From Hydnum rufescens UP504 (Eukaryota; Basidiomycota; Agaricomycetes; Cantharellales; Hydnaceae), in NCBI GenBank assembly GCA_014904985.1, contig MU128999.1, positions 164,282 through 228,281 on the forward strand: a stretch of DNA of 64,000 bases. Reading direction: 5' to 3'. Positions 55,024 to 64,000 of this stretch are shown here, one piece after another. Under the pieces are notes generated by a model, which made no database searches, was not told where the DNA came from, and worked only from the letters and a program-made list of their open reading frames with translations. Positions within the stretch are counted from its first letter, which is position 1. Each line of letters starts with the position of its first letter. A program made the translations under genes and the position numbers.

Positions 55024-58000
55024 TCCAAAAAGGCACCTGAGTCAGCTACTGGGTCAGGATTGCCCTCATGGACTGTTTCCAGGGGTGAAAACTGTGGAGA
55101 AAGGATGGATTGTCACCTGAGCTTCCTTAGTCATCTATGGTTTCTGGGGATTAGGAGGTCTCATATAATTCATGTGATTTTGATTGAGTCAGGTATGCTG
55201 AACTCACCGGGCTCATTGGGCACCCTCAGAACATTGACTATGCCATGAGGCGATGGCACAGTGATTCATTCTGGTGAAGCTTGGCAATTTCCAGCTCACA
55301 GAGTCTTCCAGTTGCCTGCAGGAATCTACAGTCACACTCGAGTTCCACTGTCACAGCTTTTCATGTTGACAAATTTTGATGACCTGTGGCAGTAGGCAGT
55401 GGAGAGATGCCAGAATTTCCTTGGTCCTGCACCTTTCATGTTGCCAAGGGGGCTTACCAGTTTGCAGAAGGGTTACTGAGGAAAACCCCTGGTAAGCATG
55501 GTGTTTTCTTCTTTGGTCTTTATAAGGTGGAACCCTGATATCTTTTTGCTTGTTGTTCTAGAAAGGATTTGGTTGTTGCCAGTAGCAATTGTTTTTGTTG
55601 GATGAATTTGATACTTGCCTCGCTTTGTGCGAGAGTTTCCTCTTTACAAGATGTGAGTCATATATGTATTTGCAACTGCTTGCTTCTATGCTGAATTTTG
55701 ATTGAGTGTGGTTCAAGTTCAGGTTTGCTGATTTTAAAGAGCCCAGCCAGGTTTCCTCCACATTATTTTTGGATGGGTGGATCTGCTAGATGGTGTGTTT
55801 TTGTGTTCTGTCCATGTTGATAATCCTCACATGTACTGCATTTGGTAGTGCAGTACTGCCCAAGCGAACTGTGTGGACTTAATAGAAGAGCACCAGCACC
55901 AGAAAACGACAGCACAGGATCTTGCACAGCTTGAAAAGCAATGGCACCTTGCTGCTACCCTTCATGACAAAACCAAAACTTGGTGGGCTTTGGATCTTGT
56001 TGCTAAGGTTCTGTTAGATGCCTTGGACAACTAGACAAAAGGAAGCAGCACTTGGTCTCATTCCCAGTGCTCTTGCCAGGGTCTCTTCGTCATCTTTGGT
56101 AGTCCAAAGGCTCACATCCACAGATTTGTGTTGCGATGCTAATACTCTCCAATATGGTGATAACAAGCTTAGATGCAATCACTGTGTGGTTAACAAGTTG
56201 AATAATGAGTGCGCCATTTGTTCGATTGTTGCTATTTGTCGAGTAATTCTCTGATGCTCTCCTTGACAGTATTAATAAGCCAGGAAATTCTTGCGCAAGA
56301 GACTTAATGAGGATGAAGGAGATATCACCTATGCATAATGAAGTCTTCAACAAGAAGGTAGGTATCGAGTTACTTCATTCCATGCATTTTGCCTGAAATG
56401 ATGCACTGGACTGCTCATAGATCACACGATACTATGATGTGTACACAAAGGAGATCAGGGATGGCTTTGAATGGGGGACTGCTCTGTAGGACTCTGTCAC
56501 CTCCATCTTCATGTCTAGCTACCTTTGTAACACTTGCGTGAGTTGGATGTGCTGCTTTGGAAGGGTCAGCCATAGGTTTGCTGGCCTCAACTTCAGTATT
56601 TGGTTTGACTGTATGTATTCTCAAAATCCGGTGAGTTGCTTTGTATTGAGATTAGGGTGGCCCAGCAAATTGATGATGAATTCTCCACATTACTGGGTCA
56701 AGGTGCTGGTCCTTCTAATCCTGAACTTCCAGAATTCTCCCCTATGGTTCAGACACCTTATCCATAGACAAGGAGAGTGAGCCTGACCATAATTCAGATG
56801 ACGGGGAAAGTGAAGATGAGGGTGACAGTGAAGATCAATCTGTGGTCAATGTGCACACAGACCTTTTATGACAAGGACTGCCCAGTTGTTGAGGAGGTCA
56901 TTGAGGAATCCGCTGTAACATATGAGTTCTGAAGTTATGTTGCCTTATATTAGTCCATCTCATTCTGCTTCTTCAAGTCCCTAGGGGATCACTTTTCTCA
57001 GCTGTGGAGTATAGATCTTAACAATCGGTGAGGAAGACCATGCAAAAACTGTGGAACACTTGGCCTTGCACAAATATCGCTCAGTGCAAACACTGTCAAG
57101 ACCATACATGGAGCCACAACTGGAAGCGGAACCTTTGAAGCCATCAGGAAGCTTTTCTCATGTGTGTTGATTATGACCAACCTTCTAAGATTGTTTTATG
57201 TATACCACACCGATCCTGAGTTTCTTGGGCTCATAAAATGGTGGTAGTGGATACATGCAGTCTCAAGGAATGTGTCACAGCTCGCAAGCAGGAGCTACTG
57301 GTCCAGAAGTGCTGGGAGCTGGCCAAGGTGCTGGACAAGCATGATGACCTTGTAAGCTCCCCTGTGTTCCTTGAGCAGTTTGTTACTCATTGGCCTCGAT
57401 CCTGAGCTGTATATATTTTCTCCCTAGGGCATGTTATAGGTTTCCCAGATGTTCATGTTGTGCGTAATAGGTCACCAAGATGGATGCCAGTTCAGTTCTT
57501 GAGGCTGGCAAGTGGACTGTGGTCATGTCTCAAGTGATTGGGGCCCTGGTGATCGTCATTCTCCTATAGTTTCATGACAAATACGATCTAGCTGCTAACA
57601 ACCTCCCAAGTCTTCCACTGCAGGTTTGTTGGGAAGACATGCTGCACATCAGGCAGTAAATGATCATCGGCGGTTTCTTGTTGCTGTTGGTTTGTCTGAC
57701 AAATCTTTCAAGAGTTCTCCTATCTTGTCCTTTCAAAGGAGTAAGGGGTGTGAATATTCACCCATGACAAATAGGGCAGAGCTGCCTCAGAAACCAACAC
57801 TGGGTCTTCAATTGCTTCCACTGTCGATGCCTCCTCCACTGGTATCGAGTCAACTGGTGGAATCTTCACCATACTTATTGAAGCAGAACACAGTATGTGC
57901 ATTTTTCCATATTCAGCTACTATATTGGAATACATTGAGGTGCTTCCCATGTACTGGGACAACCATCCTGTTGTGCTAATCTGAATGTGTGAGGGCGAAC

Positions 58001-59017
58001 GCACTTGAATGAGGGACAACAACCTGCACAGCTATGGGGCATTGACTTTGGTGCAGCATGGCATCCCTCGGATTGATATTTTGTTTGGTACTGCACATTG
58101 TGACTATCGAGCCATCTTTTGTTGTGATCCTGAATCAGCAAAGATCACCTATCAAAGGGAGAGATTGAATGTATTGCCCCCAATGCAGAGAAGTGTAGGT
58201 AGGGTGGGCTTAAGGCAACAGTAGGCATAGTTTTTCTGGGTTTTGAATTGCAACAAAGATGCTTTTGCCAGCACCTTGGCAGTATGAGTGGCACCTGGGA
58301 TTCCAACATGCCTTTCTACAGGTGGCAGCACGATTTGTGTTATGATCGAGTCATTATAGCATTAGTGACTCTTTTGGTGTTTGTATGGTGATGCCTCAGC
58401 GCAGTTGGTGAGTGATCTAGTTGGACAAAACAACTGGTGAGTCACAGTCATTGTAACATGAGGCTAAGGTAGTTTGGCCAAGTGCAGGTGATGTATCGGG
58501 CCCGACAGTAATGTTTTCATTTGTTTTTTGGTGTCGGTATTGATTTATTTTTCTTGGTGTAGTAATCCTTTGGTCATTGGGCATACTTTTGGTCTCTGTG
58601 GTATCAGATTTAGATTTGCTTGGGAATCATGGGGATTGATGTTTGGTGGGTCCTAGTATCTGTTGTTGGTTAACCAAGTTCCCAGTAATATTTAAACAGA
58701 GAGGGGGGATCTGTCTTTCAGAGGATTTGGGAATAGGGATTGGTGGCTTAGGGTTACATAGATGCTCTGGATAGAAAATTCATAACACTTGAAGTCACAC
58801 ATCCTTAAATAAAGGAGGTGTGGAAATTCATTAGTATGAATTTTAATCCCAGTCTGAGTTCTGATGGGCTTTGGGTTGATTGCTGGGCCATATGTGCCAA
58901 TATTGGGTGTAATGTGGCACAGACTTTTGAAATTGGCCTCAGCCATTTGTAGAAATGTGAGTCACTCTAATTGTGGATTGGATCTTCCATGTTCTGATTG
59001 TTACCGTTACCTAGGGC
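55024..59017 (+). other. CpG-poor region with decayed coding-like segments
   Basis: No intact gene. Coding-like + strand pieces include 55900-56030 (EKQWHLAATLHDKTKTWWAL), an acidic stretch at 56768-56868 (DDGESEDEGDSEDQS), and 57240-57350 (DTCSLKECVTARKQELLVQ, followed by GTAAGC). These may be exons of one dead gene or a DNA transposon, but I recognise no motif. The 3' LTR expected for the gypsy element should lie in 58.4-59.0 kb; it cannot be bounded because its partner is outside the window. Confidence 0.3.
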
Positions 59018-60205
59018 TCATTTCTGCTCCTGCCAACAGTCCCACACTGATTGCCAATCAGGAGGTGGTCTCCTGTATGAGGTTAGGAGGTTGGGGTTAC
59101 AGAAATATGCTGTGGATCCAGAAGGTATGGTCTTATCAATTAAGGGGTCAATTTCTAATTCCTCTGAGTCTGAGTCACTGTCTGATAGATCCTGGGCTTG
59201 GAGAAGGTTAGGTTCCCCAGTCCTTCTGAAGAATACCTTGACTCTATTAGCAGCAACAGATCCCTTCATAGGTGTCCCATCCAGTTCCTCAAGTTTATAG
59301 GCACCTGAAGATGAGCATTTTCTTACTCTGAATGGTCCAGCCCACCTGTCTCTATACTTTTTACCAGCAAATTTATTATTGACATCAAATTTTGCTTGGT
59401 AGACTAGCACTAGAGTACCAGGTGAATATGGGTCTGTGGTAAGAGGTTTTGCATGTCTTCTTGCAAAGTCCTGAGCTGCTCTAACTCTGGATTCTTTGTT
59501 GGATTTTGCAGCAAGCTGTCTGTCTCTGTTCAAGGCCACAAACTGTTTAGTCCTCATGGCTAATAAGTCTGTTGTTGTTTTGACCTTATGCCAGTCAATC
59601 ATTTGCCATGATTTGTCTGAGATATGAAAAGGGAACAAATGAGCTTTTCCATACAATAAGAAATAGGGAGAGAACCCAGTTGTTCTCTTTGTGGTGACTC
59701 TGTCTGCCCACAAAGCAGCATAGAAGTACTGACTCCAATGATGTTTCTTACATTCACAAAGTCTCCAAATGGAATTAATCCAAGTGCAATGGCCACATTC
59801 TATCATTCCATTACCTTGGGGATGATAGGATGAGGCCTTTACCAAGGGTATTCCATACTTTTTCATTAGAATCTCAAATGCACCTTCAAATTCACCTCTG
59901 TTATCTGAGGTTATTTGTGGTATGCATCCAAAGCAACATATGGTGTCTTGGTAGACAAATTCAGCTATTAGGTCTGCCCTTTTTTTCTTGAGCATCTGTG
60001 CTTCAATCCATCCAGTTAAGTCATCACGTGCATCTACAATGTACTTGAAGCCATTAGATGGCAGACTCATGTCTACTACATCTATATTGAACTTCTGCAG
60101 GATTGTGGGCACATGTGTGGGTCTCAACTGTACTTTTGGCCTGTATGATGATCTTAGCTGGCACTCCCTGCATGTTCTGCAATAGGTAGCCACATCTATC
60201 ATCAT
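59018..60205 (-). pseudogene. gypsy integrase, long open piece
   Basis: 395 codons open. CRTCRECQ is the second half of the HHCC zinc site; its histidine half is broken upstream near 60250. The DDE residues lie in FNIDVVDMSLP, TSDNRGEFEG and GNGMIECGH. The last motif has Cys where relatives usually have Arg, as expected from CGT to TGT. A C-terminal SH3-like part (DRWAGPFRV, GAYKLEELDG) and an acidic tail (DSDSDSEELE) follow. Integrase joins element cDNA to host DNA. Confidence 0.88.
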
Positions 60206-60403
60206 GTTGGGCCAGAAATAAGAATCAACAAGCTTCTTGTAGGTTGGATCTCACCCTCTATGGCCTGAGTTATCATGGGCTTCCTTCATAAGCTCTATTT
60301 GTCTCTCAGGATCCCATATAACAAGTTGGGGTAGGCCATGGTGATGTCTCCAGATTCAGTCATCATATAGGAAGTATTGGCATGTTGTTTGAATAAATGA
60401 CTT

Positions 60404-60928
60404 TCAGTTAGTGATTCCTTTTGGGACCTTTAGAGTGTTAAGGTACTGTTCAATCTGGTCCCAATAGGTGTCACTATCCTTGTCCTTTTGCTTGTGTTGA
60501 TGATCCAGGATGTCCTCAGAATCTGAGTCTGAATTTGCATTTTCATTTTCATTTCTTTGACCCAGATATGCTTGTACTTCTTGGGTCACTTGATTTTCTG
60601 AAAATGTGGCTGTGATCCAGAGGGTGTCATTGGCATCATCATGGGAATAGAATTTTCTTGAGGTTTTGAGGTGATGGATCACATTGGGTATTTCATTGGG
60701 TTCAAGTTGGAGTTGGGTTGTAGAGAGGAATTTGTTGTCTTTGGTGGAAAGTTGGAAGGGTGTGTACTCTTCAAGCTCCTTGGGGTTCATTCCTGATATG
60801 AATTGACCACTCATCTGCTTCCAGTTCATCCTCACTATTTGAAGAATCTTCAGATGTATGTCTTCACCGAGATAGACCATCAGGTCCAGCATGGCATTCA
60901 GCAGGGACATGATGAAGTTCAAAATCAA
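60404..60928 (-). pseudogene. gypsy spacer between RNase H and integrase
   Basis: Open frame of 174 codons overlapping the end of the RNase H frame in a different phase, in the same phase as the integrase. Acidic and Asp/Ser-rich (NSDSDSEDILD). It contains the 32-bp segment also found at 50657-50688. Confidence 0.6.
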
Positions 60929-62762
60929 ACAGCTGTATGTAGGAGACCCACCTAGTCATATCAGCATTGGGTAGGCTTGGCGTATTGATCATTTCTTTCA
61001 GAAACTTAGCATCCACTTCCACTCTGAAGTGAATACCCCATAGGTCATATCTGAGTGCTTTTAATGCTTGAAATAGGCCATACAATTTGATTTTTGGCTG
61101 GGAATAGTGGCTTTCAACATCATTCCAGGTTATGGATCCATTTAACAGTGGATGTCTTCCATCTTCAAGGGTTTGGTACATGACATATCCAACTGCTGTC
61201 TGTGAACTATCAACAGCAATTGTGACCAGTCCTAGGTCAGAGTCACATTATTCCTGCCGAGGTACCTTAGCTAATGTTATATCCAGTGTCTTTAAAGTAG
61301 GTATGATAGTAATGGCTTGTTTAAGGATTCCCATAGCTTCCCCTGCTTCTTCAGTCCACTGAAGTTCACTTGCTGGTATCTTTGTAAGCCTTGTCAATGG
61401 TTTTGCAATTTTAGAAAACTGCCAGATCCAGTTCCTAGCCACACCAGCTGTCCCAAGAAAGGCTTGGACATCAGTAAGGCTTTGGGGTCTAGGCCAGTTT
61501 AAAACCTTAGTTACAATTCCATTATGGGGTCTTCAGCCTTCTAGTGAGCAGACGTTTCCCACTATGTGTACCATTGGAGTGGATAAAATGAGTTTCTTTC
61601 CAGCTGCAGTACATCCTACCTCTATGAATGTTGCAAGCATTTCATTCAAGGTGTGGGCATACTCCCAGATGAATTGTCATATTCCAGGGTTTTCAGGTAT
61701 TGGCTTGTCATTGTACCGCATTTTTGGTCCTTTTAGTCCAATGTCATCCACAAAAACACCAGCATGATCTGGGATCATGTGGGATGCTGTATGGACAGTT
61801 GTTCGTTGGTACTCTTGCATTGAGTTGGTATAGCCCATAGGAAGTGATGTGAGTTGCATGTTTCCAGTTTCAGTCTGACATGCAGTCAAAGGTCTTGAAT
61901 CCCAGTGTAAGGCTTTTTGGTGATAGCCTGAGAAGAGATCAATTACATCATAGACTGAATATCCCACAAATGATTCAGCAAACTCATGAACATTTAGTGG
62001 TAACATTGAATATTGGATTGAGACTGCATTGAGGGGCTGAAGATCATGGACAACTCGCCAACCACCTTTAGGTTTAGCAACTACAAATACTCGAGAGTGA
62101 TAGGAGGATCGAGAGGGTTCGAGGGTGCCAGCCTTTATTTGGGATTTGAGCATTTCGATTAGGTCTGGTTTGACAGCTTTGGGAATGGGGATTGGAGGTA
62201 AGTGCCAAGGTATGTGTGGCACTGTCTCCATTATGTAATCCGGAAAATAATCAATTTTTAATTGACCACATTCATCATCTGTGAAGGAAATAGCTTTTTC
62301 ATTTTGTTCAAGGATGTAGACCATCAAGTCAAGTTCCTGAGGTTGAAGGAAATCCTGGGGTATGTTCCCCATGATTACCTCCATTCTCTCAGGGGTAAGT
62401 CGGTCTGTGTAGTGGAATTCGCTCATTGGAGGAGGCCTTGTAGGTAAGGGCTTTAAATGTGGATGTTGTATGGGCTTATATGTAGCAATTTTGGGGGTTT
62501 GGTCTGGTACACTCATAGGTATAGGCAGCTTCTTCTTGGCAACTGGTTTATACTTCCCTTTGCCAGAGGATCTAACAAAATATCCTAGAGTGCATGCAAG
62601 TTGATGTTCGTATGTTGTAGGTCCAGTGTACTTTTTGCTTTCTTTGTTTCTGGCTTTTGCTAAGACATGTGCAAGATTGTCCTCCAGATTCTGTGTTCTG
62701 CAGGCCACAGAGGTCTGCCAGACTGCATTCAGATATTCTGCAGGCATTCCTCCTTCTTGCAT
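60864..62762 (-). pseudogene. gypsy reverse transcriptase and RNase H
   Basis: Reverse transcriptase in the 62762-61677 frame: SSYHSRVFVVAKPKGGWRVV, YDVIDLFSGYHQ (motif A) and FVDDIGLKGP (catalytic YxDD-type motif, 61741-61760). The same frame continues through TGA at 61677-61679, further stops and a TAA near 61248 into the thumb and RNase H: AVDSSQTAVGYV, YSQPKIKLYGLF and HVPAECHAGPDGLSR. In the second motif the expected catalytic Glu is Lys (61086-61088), a G-to-A change. It would copy element RNA into DNA; here it is inactive. Confidence 0.85.
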
Positions 62763-63049
62763 AGATACTCCTAGGAGATAAGGATTGTGCTCCAGGTCTG
62801 GATCTCTTGAATGTGTCTCTGGAAGTCAGAGAGCTTCAGAGAGCTTTCATCCAAGGGATGGGATGGTAGGTTCTTCATTGTTTTCCGCATTTTTTGAAGG
62901 TTGAGCACCATACTGTCTGTATTCAGATAGAAGCTGGTCATCAACTTCCAGGCAAGCTGACATGGAAGTGTGAGATCACAAGGTGGGTCTTCTCCTGAGT
63001 GGTTCACACTTACTGGGATCTCAACTTGGATGGAGCTAACCCTATTCCT

Positions 63050-63790
63050 TCAATTCCTTTTATTCCTTTTAAATTGCTGATTGTCTCCTGGCCAATGGTC
63101 TTCTGGTGTTGGTTCTTGGCAAGACCAAAGCCAAGATGAGTGATTGTGGTGGGATGTGTTGGCAGCTAAAATCTCATTTCTGGTGTGGTTGATAGGTTGA
63201 TTGTCTATGGTGTGTGTATTATGAGATGGTTGCTGATTGTTTGGTGTTTGGACTACCAAGCAATTAGGGGTGGAATTGTGATTGGTGAAAGGAATAGCAG
63301 GGTTGTTAAGTTGTGTATTAGGGAAATTAGGAATGATAGGAGGTTCAGGTGCTCCAGGATCAGGTGAGTTGTTGATGAGTTCTGCAGATTGGATGAGCTT
63401 TGTGGCTTCACGTCTTTGGTCCACAAGGAGGTTGACAATTACTGAGTTTCTGAGTTTGTTCCCATTCTCAAAAATGTGGATTTTCATAGGTCCTGAATCC
63501 TCACTTCCATCAAATAGAATCTCTGCTCCCACAGCTTTCAGCCAAGGTTGTCCCATGAGTAGGTCATAGTCATTGCCTAAATCAGCTTTCTTGATAAAGA
63601 AGGCATGGTCAAACCTAAGACCACCTATCTCAATAGGAACCTTTCTGCAGCATCCATGCAGGGTTTCAGTGACTCCATTGATTCCTTTAATTCCCCAGGC
63701 TGCTCCTGCAGGATCTAAGGGCAAGCCTAGTGCTTCCTGTATGCACCTGGAAATTAAACAGATTTGGATCCAGTGTCTATCATTGCTGAG
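63050..63790 (-). pseudogene. gypsy protease region
   Basis: The active-site motif IDTGS lies at 63766-63780. A frameshift follows within ten codons, and the frame starting at 63724 continues with LPLDPAGAAWGIKG, FFIKKADLGNDYDLLMGQPWL and a low-complexity Asn/Pro/His tail to 63050. The order DTGS ... DYDLLMGQPWL is that of fungal gypsy aspartic proteases. Confidence 0.75.
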
Positions 63791-64000
63791 ACTTGCTCAG
63801 CTGCTCCAACCTTGACTATTAGTTGACCTGTACCCATTTCAAGAAGAGGCAGGCTCCAGGTTATGTTTCACATCTCCAACATCCACAGTTTGAGACATGA
63901 ATCCATAGCTAGAGTCTGGCCATTCTTCTGGGTCAGTTTCATCATCTAGGTCCAAGTGGTAATCACTTTCATCTGTTTCCTCATATGTTTGTACCACTTG
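63791..64000 (-). other. Probable gypsy sequence running out of the window
   Basis: Minus-strand sequence is partly open (DETDPEEWPDSSYGFMS-like pieces) and lies just upstream of the protease. It is likely the gag-protease junction; too short to define. Confidence 0.3.

Larger units (their letters stand above)
59018..63790 (-). mobile_element. Ty3/gypsy retrotransposon pol region, 5' end outside the window
   Basis: Domain order on the minus strand is protease, reverse transcriptase, RNase H, integrase, the gypsy order. Gag and the 5' LTR lie beyond 64000. Several stops (mostly TGA) and at least two frame changes separate the pieces, so it is dead. CpG dinucleotides are almost absent across the element. 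Confidence 0.88.

Noticed and set aside
55860..57980. Intact host gene on the + strand
   Set aside because: Coding-like pieces exist but frames and splice sites do not connect and no family motif is visible.

Overview
This window is nuclear DNA of a filamentous basidiomycete, most likely an agaricomycete close to Ceratobasidiaceae (Rhizoctonia). That placement is inference. It rests on genes cut by many 50-65 nt introns, on expanded HSPA12-type Hsp70-like proteins with a distinctive N-terminal domain, on NACHT-WD40 NLR remnants, and on fungal Ty1/copia and Ty3/gypsy elements. No RNA gene or CRISPR array was found.

Layout. 0-3 kb holds a decayed AMP-binding enzyme tail (- strand) and a perfect 22-bp-arm hairpin. 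3.2-41.1 kb is a tandem array of six Hsp70-like copies on the + strand (A-F), with five NACHT-NLR remnants on the - strand between them. Each NLR points away from the next Hsp70-like copy, giving five head-to-head pairs. Copies A and E (plus the 5' half of F) form class 1; B, C and D form class 2. E (31.1-35.2 kb) is the most intact copy and A is nearly intact. B, C and D each carry different frameshifts. Only the fifth NLR remnant (35.8-39.1 kb) still has its WD40 repeats. 41.1-46.8 kb is a - strand copia retrotransposon with both LTRs, and a hAT-like MITE is nested in the end of its right LTR. 46.8-48.2 kb is a diverged, truncated Hsp70-like ATPase piece. 48-64 kb is CpG-poor, repeat-rich DNA: a minisatellite, broken unknown genes and a - strand gypsy pol region (59.0-63.8 kb) whose 5' end lies beyond the window.

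Main biological observation. The roughly 150-residue N-terminal domain of the Hsp70-like proteins is also encoded, on the opposite strand, at the start of the divergently oriented NLRs. An ATPase of the Hsp70 superfamily and an NLR therefore share one N-terminal module and sit back to back across a common intergenic region. In pairs B-D that region carries a conserved palindrome. Shared N-domains between a neighbouring NLR and its partner are a known signalling design in fungi (NWD2/HET-S), so the array may be the eroded record of a comparable Hsp70-like/NLR recognition system.

Second theme: decay by CpG transition. All nine substitutions between the copia LTRs are transitions that can be explained at CpG sites. 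All seven nonsense codons in the copia polyprotein, and all four in the 52.7-54.9 kb gene, are TGA, as expected from CGA to TGA after cytosine methylation.
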